This document shows, one piece after another, positions 25,201 to 36,234 of a DNA stretch of 64,000 nt. Source of the stretch: Kudoa neothunni. Taxonomy: Eukaryota > Cnidaria. Location: positions 9,424,001-9,488,000 of the forward strand of contig OZ199839.1 in the NCBI GenBank assembly GCA_964304625.1, in the 5' to 3' direction. The position numbers and the translations under genes were made by a program. Every line of letters starts with the position of its first letter. Position 1 is the stretch's first letter. Below the pieces are notes generated by a model, which saw only the letters and a program-made list of their open reading frames with translations, did no database searches and had not been told where the DNA came from.

Positions 25201-28200
25201 AATTCATAAATTTATACTCGATTTACCATATATCATTTAAACTCGGGGAGTTCAAAAGTATCAACGAAAGGTTAACTAAATTATTTTTGGAAACCATCGG
25301 TTAAAATAAAGGCGGATAACTTTATCCGTGGGCCGTACGGAGATAATACGTTAAGACAAAGTGTCACAACATTCAAAAATAGCCCTCTATATTAGATACT
25401 TGCCTTAAAATACAAATCGAACAATAATTTGTTATTTCAAATTAATTCATTTCAAATCGAATAGGCGCCATCATTTGAGAAAATATTTTTTAACGAAATG
25501 AGTATAAAATTTTGCTATAATTCGGATGAAAGAGCTCGCGGGTCGTAGTTTTCCCACCCTTTAGTTATGTGGAATTACGAAACAAATGAAGCATTAACCC
25601 TTAACGGCTAACCATTGGATTCGCGCGTCCACCTCCCTATTATTTTGTTGTAAACCCTGTTATAATTTGTGTAATTTCGCCGAACCATTAACTTATTTTA
25701 TTATGTCGGTCGGTAGATAATGGTTTTTTAAAAATGTAGATGAAATTCTGACGAATATGCACAAAATATAACATGCATAATAACAAAATTTATAGGGTTT
25801 CCCGATCTAACTCGGCACTTTTGCAATGTAATCAAACACATTCTTTTAATAATACGCAAAAAAGTACACTTTAATACTCAAACCCATAATTATTATCATC
25901 ACTGTTATTTATTCTAATATAAACTCTCTTCGAGAAGACCTTGTGATATAGCCGAGCATTATTCGATAGAACCCATCACAATGTGCATGTGTTATTTCGT
26001 CGAAACATTAAACAATAGCTAATTTCAGCTCTTTCTCGTCTTTACACTGTCTCCTTATTATTAAGTTTTTCTAGACAGAAAAAACGTTCTCAATAGGGTT
26101 GAAAAAGAGCGAATATGGAGGCAGGTATTTTAGGGCCAAATTTTCTGCATCAATTATGTCCTGAAGACCCCTATAGTGATTGATTTTTGCGTTATCCATA
26201 ATAAATATTGGATCAAGGATCCCATTATTAAAACAGCTAGTTTTAAGCTCCAACAAGCAAGCAAGCTTTAAAGTCTTCGCCGGTTACGGCCTTATCATGT
26301 ATTTTATTATAAATCACTTGATTGTTATTGACTGCAGCAACCACAGAAATGTTCCTACTTCTAGCGACCGACGCAAAACAATACGCTGACTTGCCTCTCA
26401 ATGAGCGTCCTCTCTTAGGTCGGGTAACTACAGAAAATCCCACTTCGTCCAAAAATATCAGGCTTTCATGCATTGACGTGATTTCTAGTTCCCGAAACAT
26501 GTCCGCATATCGGAACCGCTTTTCTATTGTTGTAGAACAATTCCTTCTTTCAGGAACCCTTACAACAGACTTGAGAGTGTAATGGAATTCTCCGATTACT
26601 CTATCTACTGTACTGAGGGATACGGTAACTCCAAACTCGTCCTGGAGCTTTTGTTTTAATTCTTTTAAAGAGATTAATGAGTTTTCATCAATCCAACTGA
26701 TTATTTTTTCTTTCTGATCAATCGAAAGAAGTGATCGTTTGTTTCCCCTCTAGGTTTTGGTTTGGAGCAAGAGTTCCATTGCTTCTAAACTTAGACAATA
26801 TCGACCAAACCGTGGATCTCGGTAACCTCATTTCCGAAGCGATATATCTATCCGTTTTTCCACCCAAGCAAAAATTGCATATTTGCTCCCTTAAACCGGC
26901 AGAGATGATTTTTCTTTGTTTCCTTTTAGGTTGCGTATTTGATGTCGATCTAGCCGAATCAAATTGTTCTGAAACTATACATTCTGAGTCACTTGAAACT
27001 CCGCACATATTTAAATTCAATTAAATTAACAAAAATTTGTTCAAAATCAATGCTTAGCGTTAATCGAGAATGCGCGTTGAAACCTATATCTTGATTGTAT
27101 AAGTGCCGCGTTTGATTGTAAAAGTGCCGAGTTAGATCGGGAAACCCTATATAAACAAAATAATATAAAGATGGGCGCATGGAACTGAAGGTTATCCTTT
27201 AAGGGTTAAGGAGTACGCCGCCATATTTAATTGAATTATATTTAATTGAATTATATTTAATTGAATTATATTTAATTGAGTTAAACAAATTTTATAATAG
27301 GCGTTAAGCGCGATAATTTAAATTATAATTATCAAATGAGAAAAATAAGAATCCGACAATTAACCGATTGCATTATTACAATAATGTTCAATATTCATAA
27401 CAATTGCCTTAAACTATTCACACACCGCCAAGCGCACTTGTAAACTTACACGGACAATAGAATTAATTGATTACCAATGTAGCGTGACAAAAACAATTAC
27501 AAATTCCATAGTAATAAGTAATTATGGCACCCCCTATTAATAATTAAGCAGCCTAAATTGTTCATAACAAAACATTATTTAAAAGAGGTAACTAAGAGTG
27601 GCTGTGTGTAATCATGACATTGTAAGACAATAATTTACCGAGTCCAATTCAGACAAAGGAGGAACCCTTAGCTCGCTCATGCCTTTTGAACGGTCACCAT
27701 CTGCGAATTCTTTTATATACAGCTCCTAGTAAAGTAATTGAGTCCAACTATACAACAACACAATTATAATCACTTCAATATCAAGGAGAATTTTCTGAGC
27801 ATTGGAGTCCACATGGAATTGGGCTTGATTGATCTTGTTGATAAAGAATGCATTTCCACTAGTTACATTCCAATTTTTGTCATGTTTTTTAAGGATTTTT
27901 CGAAATCCAGTGTAGTTAAGGTGCTAATGGGCAATATTAAATAAATAAACAAATCTAATCTACCTGATAGTTAACAAGAATGACTACTGACAAGTAGAAT
28001 TCAGTATAACAATAGGCCAGTGATTTCATTCGCTTTCTGTAGTTAATTTTTGATGGTTGAATATTCAACTCGAGAGGACCTTCAGACTCATGCCCCAAGT
28101 GGGTGAATGTTTCTAGTTGAGATTGAGTTAACAGTGTAATCGCTCTCCATCAAAAAATATCAAACTTCTAAGAGTCCCTTGAGAGCTTTTGGATTTCATT

Positions 28201-28639
28201 TCTGCAGCTAATTGTTTTAGTAGTCGAAGTTCGCGGGTTAGCTCGGCATATTTTCTAGTGGCCTCTGCTAGCTTTTCTAATACAATCGTATAAACATAAA
28301 AACACTCAATAATAGCGTCGACTCACCATTGTAAAAATTGTTTATTTTCTCCAATTCATTTCCAATTATTTCGTAGAACTCCTTCTCCGATTTATCCAAA
28401 ATTTCCGCAAATTGAGTCGAATCTGATCCCGCCAAAACGTCAGCTGTTTATTATTAGATTAAAAAATGTGTGCACTTACATTATAGATACTGTGTCGATA
28501 AATGACCTTTTTAAGCATCTATAATTTTAGATTAAGTGTAATGTTGAGAGACTGATTGAAAAACAATCACTTTGTAGGATAGGTATTGAGTTTTCCATTC
28601 TGGTGCTAGAGAGCTGGCCAACGTTTCTTCGAATTTCAT
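19249..28639 (-). CDS. XPR1: XPR1-type phosphate exporter (SPX-EXS)
   Basis: Plasma-membrane inorganic phosphate exporter of the XPR1/PHO1/SYG1 family; the cytosolic SPX domain senses inositol pyrophosphates. Fifteen exons splice in phase to about 630 residues (human 696): 28571-28639, 28491-28518, 28327-28443, 28166-28276, 27964-28112, 27774-27923, 27639-27725, 20923-21001, 20697-20881, 20406-20585, 20188-20323, 19956-20141, 19599-19753, 19420-19553, 19249-19375. SPX hallmarks: [20 protein letters not shown] at the start, then [12 protein letters not shown] and [14 protein letters not shown] hallmarks: [46 protein letters not shown], and [16 protein letters not shown] near the end. Most introns are about 36-60 bp, but intron 7 is 6.6 kb and full of transposons. 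The exon 2 donor is ambiguous: GTATCT at 28490 keeps frame, while a stronger-looking GTAAGT 11 bp downstream does not. Confidence 0.93.
21262..21296. repeat. piggyBac-type left terminus
   Basis: TTAA (21258-21261) is followed by CCCTCTCGTTCCCATTGTCC. A closely similar end sits at 39219-39249 in the opposite orientation. It is probably the left end of the piggyBac copy whose transposase remains at 23.6-25.0 kb, with a Tigger inserted inside it; the matching right end was not found. Confidence 0.5.
21392..23309 (+). mobile_element. Tigger/pogo element, old copy
   Basis: Left terminal repeat at 21392-21420 (starting TACTGCCAGTGACC) and right repeat at 23281-23309 match in 25 of 29 positions when one is reversed. 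The ends carry TA, as expected for this family. The 1.9-kb interior encodes a broken Tigger transposase. It sits inside the large XPR1 intron and probably inside a piggyBac copy. Confidence 0.8.
21616..22890 (+). pseudogene. Tigger transposase, broken
   Basis: The first frame (from 21616, 134 codons) is the CENP-B-type N-terminal DNA-binding part, ending [10 protein letters not shown]. After stops and shifts the DDE core follows: [11 protein letters not shown] (first Asp), [23 protein letters not shown] and [11 protein letters not shown]. Near 22530, [15 protein letters not shown] carries the last acidic position. The end is recognisable as [12 protein letters not shown]. At least three breaks make it inactive. 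The order and spacing match the intact Tigger at 36.4-38.0 kb, but the sequence is clearly diverged, so it is a different family or a much older copy. Confidence 0.75.
23560..25040 (+). pseudogene. piggyBac transposase, fragmented
   Basis: Pieces of one piggyBac transposase in order. 23867-24127 contains the DDE_Tnp_1_7-type N-terminal core ([22 protein letters not shown], then [14 protein letters not shown]). 24130-24420 follows in another frame ([20 protein letters not shown], then [16 protein letters not shown]). The region near 24715 reads [13 protein letters not shown], the conserved NK.MGGVD block. 24829-25038 has [10 protein letters not shown]. Multiple stops and shifts make it dead. 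It is diverged from the piggyBac at 13.2-15.7 kb and lies in the large XPR1 intron, antisense to that gene. Confidence 0.75.
25041..25597. other. AT-rich intron sequence
   Basis: Part of the large XPR1 intron. It probably contains the decayed right end of the preceding piggyBac; no clear terminus was found. Confidence 0.35.
25793..27149 (-). mobile_element. Tc1/mariner element with perfect 30-bp ends
   Basis: Both ends begin TAGGGTTTCCCGATCTAACT and the inverted repeats are identical for 30 bp; TA lies outside each end (25791-25792 and 27150-27151). Length is 1357 bp. The perfect ends suggest recent insertion, yet the transposase inside carries frameshifts. Confidence 0.85.
26071..27020 (-). 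pseudogene. Tc1/mariner transposase (DD34E), frameshifted
   Basis: The N-terminal helix-turn-helix region is at 26718-27020 ([20 protein letters not shown], then [18 protein letters not shown]). The second helix-turn-helix and core follow in another frame, with [11 protein letters not shown] (first Asp), then [10 protein letters not shown] (second Asp) and [15 protein letters not shown] (Glu). Thirty-four residues lie between the second Asp and the Glu, giving the DD34E spacing of Tc1-like elements. Two frameshifts, near 26755 and 26245, break the chain. All three acidic residues are preserved, so the copy was recently functional or the shifts are sequence errors. Confidence 0.82.
27223..27283. 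repeat. Short tandem repeat, 15-bp unit
   Basis: Four copies of ATATTTAATTGAATT, the last slightly changed. It starts just outside the TTAA-flanked element and recurs in the second copy of the region near 46694. Confidence 0.85.
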
Positions 28640-29713
28640 TTAGAAAACCTGGTTCCCTCGGGCAAATGAGACTAGTGGTGTAACTTCCAGCCTTCGCTTA
28701 CACAGGCGCATGCTCCACTTTATTAAACCCTCACTAATGTGTTGGTATCGACTAGACAACTATAAACCAAATTTTTATAATTTCCCGAATTGTTTCACCG
28801 CAATCTTTAAAAATTAGGATCATTTTTATTGAATTTGGTAAGCTCATCCACAATTATGCTGCATTTTAATGATCTAGCTGTAAGCTGGTATTTGTTTCTG
28901 AATTATAAACCTTAGTATAGATACTTGTTTTGCTGAGAAATAGTTTTATTTTATGGAATAATTTCGAGGCGGTTTTCATTATTTATCGCTAATAGCGAAA
29001 TCATGATTAGTGCTAATACACTAGTTTTAAATTGAAGCATAATCGACAAAGTAGTTAATTTAAAAAATCAACTTTTCCATAATTATAAAATAGTTCGAAA
29101 TTGTTTTGTGTGATTGGATAAGATTGATTTGAAATCACATGATGAATTTGTCACTAGGATTGGTGTGGGAAATTGCACAATTAGATTAACTATATACGTG
29201 CAACAACACATATCCTACGTGGATTCAAGAATGAATACTACTCATTAATCAAAATATTTGCTTCATTCATTAAGGATTAAATAATCAAGATTCAATTATT
29301 TATGCGTAGTGCAATATTCTTAATTTAATTTACTGAGAGAAAAATATTCTGCATGGATTGATCAATAAATATCACGATATTTAATGTATTTATTAGCATG
29401 TTAAAATCTAATTTTATCATTGCATATTAAACACTGCAAGACATGCTTCCTCCATTAAGGCAAATTCCTCCGTCCATTATTGTTGATATTTCCGATAATC
29501 CTCATCTCTATTTCTTTTAATCATCTTCTCAAAAGGTTTTCTAAATTAACTAGCTGACAGCGCTATTAAATCAAATAACGCTTGTTCCCAGATCTCAATA
29601 CTAAACGTTGTGTTAACTCTTTTGCATACACGCACATCGACCGCTATTTTTAACATAAAATTTGAAATTTTCATTTCAACATTATCTCATCTGCGTTGCC
29701 TATGACAATTAAT

Positions 29714-29773
29714 AAATAGATAGATGATAGCTAGATAGATAGATAAATAGATAGATAGATAGATAGAAAATAG

Positions 29774-29838
<65 letters not shown>

Positions 29839-29890
29839 AAATAGATAGATAGAAAATAGATAGATAGATAGATAGATAGAAAATAGATAG

Positions 29891-29943
<53 letters not shown>

Positions 29944-29953
29944 AAATAGATAG

Positions 29954-29984
<31 letters not shown>

Positions 29985-30011
29985 GATAAATAGATAGATA
30001 GATAGATAGAT
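29714..30011. repeat. (GATA)n microsatellite
   Basis: About 300 bp of GATA units with scattered AAAT and AAAAT variants. The corresponding array in the second copy is about 75 bp shorter. Confidence 0.95.
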
Positions 30012-30316
30012 TGTTGGAACAAAATTCTCCTCGGTAATATACAACAGGTATCATAACAATAAATCTAAAAGACCCTAGAAAAATAAGGTAATGCAATTGA
30101 AATTAATATAAAATATTGAAAAAGTAATAATGTTCCTTAACGATTGAGTATTGAGTCATTGTTAACCAATTGATTGGCTAACAATAATTATGCTTTAACT
30201 AGTGGTGAAATTTTAGTCAAACTTGTTTTCTTTTTTGTTCAGATAATAGTTTACTGTTAGAAAAACAACAAATACAACTGTTGCAAATGCCATAATTATT
30301 ATCCTAGAAATCCACC

Positions 30317-30358
<42 letters not shown>
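30317..30358. repeat. (TA)n microsatellite
   Basis: About 42 bp of TA; the second copy has a slightly shorter array near 49717-49754. Confidence 0.95.
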
Positions 30359-30360
<2 letters not shown>

Positions 30361-30379
30361 AAGAGTTCGATTGCAAAAA

Positions 30380-30395
30380 AGTTTGAGAATCACTG
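30380..30395. repeat. Solo hAT-type terminus
   Basis: AGTTTGAGAATCACTG is the reverse of the common hAT end CAGTGATTCTCAAACT and is followed by ctttaggt, resembling the flank of the hAT element at 15.8-16.4 kb. No partner end was found. Confidence 0.4.
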
Positions 30396-30816
30396 CTTTA
30401 GGTTACTGAATATTTGTGTTTTTAATCGATTTGTATTAAGCATTAAATATAAGAGTTATAGTAAGTCATTTTCTATTACCATAATATGTAACGCAAATTT
30501 AAAAATACTCATTAATTTTCTTTATATTCTAACAGAAAATCGAGGCATATTTTAATTAACGTAATTGAATAAACTTAAAAACGAATTTATGAAAGAAATA
30601 AAATTCTGAAGCTTATAATGGACTATAAAAATATATAATTTAGCTTGAGATATATCCATTTAAATTTAAAATACAACTAAAACTTGAAAAATTCTCTCAC
30701 TCATTGCTAAAAAAATTGCGATTCTGCGCCAGCTGGTTATAAATAAAAACAAAATCATGACTAAAATTATCAACTACGCAACATATACAAATTCTACAAT
30801 GCTCAAAAAGAGTGAA

Positions 30817-32529
30817 TTATCTTTTTAAAGTTTTGAGTGGATTTTTTCGTCGAATCTTTTTGAAGGTATGAGCTTTACCTATTCCCTTGACAAGTCTGGC
30901 GCTTGGAATGGTGGAAGCATTAGCTTTAAGAGGTTCAGGTATCAAATAATCAGGCACAAATCCCATGCTATGAAGTGAGCTTTTGGTAGGAACATTAAAA
31001 TCGTGTTTGATAGCTATTCTATCACTAGGATTTTTCTTGAAATGCTCGTTGAGATACTTTGAGTTGAGTAATTCACGTTTTATTTCAGCCCGCCTTGCAG
31101 CTGTGATCTTGCTTTTGTTTAACGAAAACAAAGCATCGTTCACCCTGTAACGGAAACCTTCCACAATGTCCACCTTAAAACTAAATGGTTTCAATGATTG
31201 GTTGGCGTTATCACTGAGATATTTTTCCACAGCTTCTAGCAACTGCTTTTCTTGCGGGGAAACCAACGATAAAGCGATTCCAGTTTCATTGGCACGGGCA
31301 GTACGACCCACACGATGAATGTATGAGGTGATCGTGGCGGGAAAGTTAAAATTGATGATATTGTCTACTTTTACAAAGTCTATACCACGACTGCTGCTGT
31401 ATTCGTTATCAGAGTTTGCTTTTTTGGCAGAAGAGTTCATCGCTTTCACGTTTGTAGATTGGTCGGTAGCAATCAATATATCCAATTTTCCAGAATTGAA
31501 ATATTCCACTATATGATAACGAGAGTTGAATGGCAATTCGTTATTCAATACGCATGAATATATATTAAATTTTTCTAGAAATAGTTTCAATTTGAATGCT
31601 GTTTGAATATCATCGGCAAATATTATAAATCTTCCCTTTAGAAGTGAGAGCTTGATAAGTGAATATAAAATTAGAAATTTGTCGCTCTTCTCACACCTAA
31701 AACAACAAAACCTTTAGAATCGTTCCACACAAATCTACAATCAAAATACCTACCTAACTACATATTGCGAAAGTTGTAATTCTGAAGGCAATGGAGACTC
31801 ATCCGGTTCAACAGATATTGGGTCATCCAAAATCTGTTCGCACAACTCATTAACGTTAGAATTTAAAGTTGCAGAAACAATAATAGTTTGGCTTTTATGG
31901 TTGTTGCCGCTGGAGAGAATACCAACAAGTTGTTTGATTTCTTCTTCGTAACCGTATCCAAATAATAAATCAGCTTCATCAAATACAACCTGCTTCAAAT
32001 TAGTCAACAACTTTAGGGTCGGTATCGCGTTCAGATAACTCACCATACGACTTGGTGTCCCAATAACAATATCAAAGGTAGTTTGTTGTTTGGTTGCATT
32101 TTTAAGATACTCCTCGAACAGAGTATCATCAACCAAATTGATTAACGATACGTAACGTCTGCTGAATTGAGACAACTCATACAAACAGTTGTACACTTGA
32201 GCACATAATTCTCGACTTGGAACTACGACAATTGAATGAATATTAGACGATTCGGCTCGGTATTCTTCAGTAGTGGCTCTTCGCAACAAACATTCCAACG
32301 TAGAAATAGCATACATTGCGGTTTTACCGGATCCAGTTTTGGATTTAATCAGCAGATCTTTACCCTTGAGTGCCTTAGGTAATGCTTCCTTTTGAACTGT
32401 GGTAGGGTTAGACCAGCCGACCTTTTTCAGTGCTTTCAAAATGCGACTATCCACTGAAAATTCTTCAAACCCCATGCCGTAACAAACGTTGTATTCCTCG
32501 GGTATTTTCGTTGTTGTATCGGAGTACAT
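30817..32529 (-). CDS. DDX56: DEAD-box RNA helicase DDX56/Dbp9
   Basis: ATP-dependent RNA helicase of the DDX56/Dbp9 group, acting in the nucleolus in large-subunit ribosome assembly. Two exons (31754-32529 and 30817-31696, 57-bp intron, phases match) give 551 residues against 547 in human. Motifs in order: Q motif GFEEFSVD...NPTTVQKEALP; I SKTGSGKT; Ia PSREL; Ib GTPSR; II DEAD; III SAT; IV IIFADD; V RGIDF; VI HRVGRTAR. DDX56-specific landmarks are CVLNNELPFNSR, GFRYRVNDALFSLNK and GFVPDYLIPEPLKA, and the C-terminus is basic. A low-complexity insertion sits between ATD and RGIDF, as in the family. All catalytic motifs are intact in this copy. Confidence 0.95.
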
Positions 32530-34293
32530 TCGAATTGAGGTGCTCCCCCCATCTTCATTTACTCAGCTATTTTTTGTGAATGATTTTGTATTTTAAAATA
32601 TTATAAATTTTTGTTTGAAAATTTTTATTAAAATATTTAATAATAAGAAAACTGTAATCTACAGTGAAGCCTCGGATTATCAAACATCCTTGGATTTTTT
32701 TTGTGATTGATTTTTGAATTATTTTCATTCGAAAAAGAGATTAACTTCATTTATGCATAACGGCTGACGACAAAATATTAATTAACGAAATTTGTCACCG
32801 TTATTTGGTTCCTTTATTCCAAGTAAATTACTGAGTGTTGAAAGCACGTAATATTACAACTTCTGATTAGAACTATCGATATAGACAATCTCTCAGGCGA
32901 TAATATTCCAAATACAGTACAGTCTCTGAGTTCGATCAAAAATTTTGAGTCAGAAACACTTTTGCGTTTGAACACATATAAAGGGTATTCAGAACAAATC
33001 CATTCACCGCGAAAAATAAAGAAGCAAAGAAATTCTAGAAGGAGATTCACTCAATAAAATTGTGCTAATGTCATCGAAAGAACACCCTTTATAATCTATC
33101 GTACGAGGACCGATAAATATTTATCCTAAGTAGCATGTGGATTAAATAAAGGGTTGTAACCCTCCAATGTTACGTGCGATCGAGAACAGAGCGTTATGGC
33201 ACCACAGCCTTTTGATGCTAACAACGCAGGCTCGAATCAAAATTCAAAGATTGTGTTACATCGTATATCCCATTTTGATTATTTTATACAGTAGGTGACG
33301 GCTCTTGCGCGTTACCTATCACTCGTGGACACCTGCCGTGATTTAATGACTTACACAATTCTGTTACTAATTAAAGTAGATCGAATAAAAGCATAACAAT
33401 TATACGAAATTATTAAAACCTTAGTTTTTGTTTTAATTCACATTAACTAAGAATTAGCTCAAATTTACGACTCGTGGGCACCTGGAGAGAACTAAGCAGT
33501 TTAGTACTTTGAAAGAAAAATTTAATATAATGTCAAATTATCAAAAATATCGAATGGAAATATCAGAATAACTAATATCCTCAATTATTTTAATTTCAAA
33601 TCCGTTTCCTCTTTAAATAAAATTTTGGGTAATAAAGAATCCATTCAGAAGGCTCCTAATGCAATGAGAACTACATAAAACCGTAAAAAATTAAAAACAA
33701 TTACGATTTCTATGAATAACGCTCTAATTTATTTAAGTAACATGTACAAATTTTTCCGAAAAAGAAATTATCTACGGCCATAGATCTAGAAACGACTATT
33801 CATGGTATAAGAGAGTCAAAATTATACCAGTAAATATTAATAACGTTTCCAACCTAAAAATCAAATAATAAATGTGATAAAACTTTGTAGTTATATTATA
33901 CTATATATATCGTTTAATTATATGCAATTTACACATATCATCTATCTATGAATTCTTCTACTATATAAAGTAGTAGTAGTGTACGTGTGGGTGTGCAAAT
34001 TATAATCTTACACAGAAATTTTTTTATACTTTTTTCCTACTGGCGATACTTATAAAAATGTATTTAGGATTAAAAAATAAAATAATTTTAATATTCCTTA
34101 AATTAGTTGTTATTTTAGATGTATACATTTTTTGGGCAGATTAACTAGCGCAATAACCGGATTATTCATGGTTAATCTATTTACCTAATCAACGATCGAA
34201 AACTATTTATCGAATAATACAGTTCTCAGAATCTAAATTTTTCTATTTTTGGTTTTATTAATATCTGTCCTACTATATAAAGTAGCAGTGCCC

Positions 34294-34324
<31 letters not shown>

Positions 34325-34589
34325 CACAAACTTTCTCCTTATACAGAAACTTTTTAGATTATTTGATTTTCGTAGTATACTTTAAAAAATATAAAATTAA
34401 TTACAAAAGAACCACGGGATTGTCTACTTTCTAACAAAGCACAAGACGAATTTTCGTCTGAGGCAAAAATGCATAATCACTAACCAAATAATAAGTTCTA
34501 TAATGAAATTAAAATTACCAATCTTAACCCAACTTCCAATTATAAGTTTTTGAGATCGCTTCTAAGTAAAATGTACCATAATACTGATC
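32530..34589. other. Intergenic region
   Basis: No gene recognised. It contains the (GT)n run and AT-rich sequence; a minus frame at 32814-33050 has no motif. Confidence 0.4.
34294..34322. repeat. (GT)n microsatellite
   Basis: About 14 GT units, bounded by CCC and ACTC; repeated at about 53691-53719 in the second copy. Confidence 0.95.
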
Positions 34590-35858
34590 TTATTTTTGGC
34601 AGATACATCTTAAATTTTCTAATTTTAAAGGAGTCTTCTTATCTGAGGATTGGGAAATAGGATTACACATCTGGTACATTATATCATGCTCGACGGAACC
34701 TTGATACTCTTTTAATTTCTCTATGAATGTCACAAGACTAGGATGTGGCTGTTCGAAACAAGAACGGAAATGTCGGTTGAAATTTTCTGCTGGATACTTT
34801 CTAGTGTTCTTGAATATGCCTTCCAACATTCTAATGGATACTTTGTGCTATTTATGAAGTTTTTTTCAAAATACTCTAAAAAATGAGTCAAATTGAGGTT
34901 TTTAAAGTCAGAAGATTTTTTTTTCAATTTCTCATATTCGTCTTAAACATTATTATTTAATGGGACGAATGCCAAAGATATAAAGCATTTTATAAAAAGC
35001 ATAAAATCAGCATTATTTTGATATTCTTTTGATAATCCCAAGTTCTGTATTTTTCGATATACGCATTGCCCGAAATGGAACAAGCAAAAATATATATTTG
35101 ATTTTGATGCTTTTTTAAAAGCATTAAAAGAACCAACTTCAAAGTCGAGTACTATATTTTCAGGAAATTCCATAAATTCTTGATTTTTGATAATTTGAAG
35201 GATCTTTTCGTATGTTTACTCATATTTACTTGGCATCAAAACATATATTAGAGGAAAAACTCTTTCAAAACTTTTACCATGAATGGTGTAAAGTTGGTAA
35301 AATTCTCTTGGTGCAACTTGAAAGGTTCCATCAGTAATCCAACAATGAGAATTTTTCAGATGGGCCAAATTATTGTTTGTTCCGAAAATAATTATTCTAT
35401 TTGCGCCAGAAGATTCTGTATCGTAAATGCAAAAATTGTCGTTTCGTAATGTGGTTAGGTAACCACAAAGGTTTGTTTCAGGATTTATTTGAATATTTCT
35501 CCTTTTCCGTATGTTTTGGATATTTTTATAAATATGGAATTTTTTCACCACAGGCACGTCGTTGATATTTTGACTATTAGAGGCAATACTATATACTTCA
35601 CTGGTGAAGTAAGATGTACTCTCAACCAATTTTCGTATTTTGTCCTGAAAAAACCCATATTTTTTTATCTTCCGATATATTATGATTATGAAAGTTAATT
35701 TTTTCAATATTCCGAGTTTCCGAAGAATCAGTTCTTAATCTCCCACGGCACATCCTATTTTGACACTTCAAATATTGATATGTATTTGTAGAATAATCTA
35801 TCATGTAAAAATAATCTTCAAACAACAGCAAATATTTATTTCTTTTTGTTTTTAACAT
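34590..35858 (-). pseudogene. FLYWCH/MULE-type transposase, frameshifted
   Basis: Four overlapping minus-strand frames form one protein of the Mutator-like class. 35622-35858 carries a FLYWCH-like zinc finger (YQYLKCQNRMCRGRLRTD, then FHNHN). 35216-35707 continues after one shift and contains the start of the MULE catalytic domain (NSHCWITDGTFQVAPREFYQ, then FPLIYVLM). 34943-35173 has the next block (VLDFEVGSFNAFKKA, then CLFHFGQCVYRKIQ). 34590-34927 gives the tail (TKYPLECWKAYSRTLES, then ENFNRHFRSCFEQPHPSL). Three or so single-base shifts, several at A/T runs, divide it. They are also in the second copy, so at least some are real. No terminal repeats were identified. Confidence 0.75.
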
Positions 35859-36234
35859 AGTATAGTTTTTTTTTCTTGTTGCCGCTCATTTTTTAACGAT
35901 TTTTACGAACTCGCATCTAGCGCATGCGCGCTCTGAGGTTCTCCTCGCGAATTTTCCTCATGCCTTTATATACAACTGAAACTTTGAAAGTCTACTCTTT
36001 TCTACTTTTGAACGTACTTAAGACGAATTACAACATTAGTTTGTGCGTAGGCGGGCTTTCGATGCAAACAAAGATTTGTTGCTTAAACGGGAAATTATTA
36101 AATTAATACGCATGAATATATTATTTACTTTGCGCGTTTAGTTAAAGTTAAAAAGTTTTTTATTTTTTTTAATAAACATAAAATTATGTTAGAACGTTAT
36201 GATTAAGTAAAACATTGTTAACAAACTTTTAGAT
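35859..36234. other. Short spacer between MULE relic and Tigger
   Basis: No gene or repeat seen. It may include the 5' end of the MULE element. Confidence 0.35.

Larger units (their letters stand above)
25598..27205. mobile_element. TTAA-flanked element hosting a mariner insertion
   Basis: The left end CCCTTAACGGCTAACC follows TTAA (25594-25597). The right end, reversed, is CCCTTAAAGGATAACC and precedes TTAA (27206-27209). Fourteen of sixteen end positions match. Subtracting the mariner inside leaves only about 250 bp, so the host was a small non-autonomous piggyBac-type element. Confidence 0.7.
28640..30816. other. Region between XPR1 and DDX56
   Basis: Contains the GATA and TA microsatellites and one hAT-type end; no gene found. 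The XPR1 promoter should lie at its left side. Confidence 0.4.

Noticed and set aside
29687..30096. Three long minus-strand frames rich in Ile-Tyr-Leu-Ser
   Set aside because: They are translations of the (GATA)n microsatellite in three frames and have no coding support; the same applies at 49158-49452.
33180..33250. tRNA-like stretch with a B-box-like GGCTCGAATC
   Set aside because: The stems do not pair well and no acceptor stem could be formed; at most a decayed tRNA-derived repeat.
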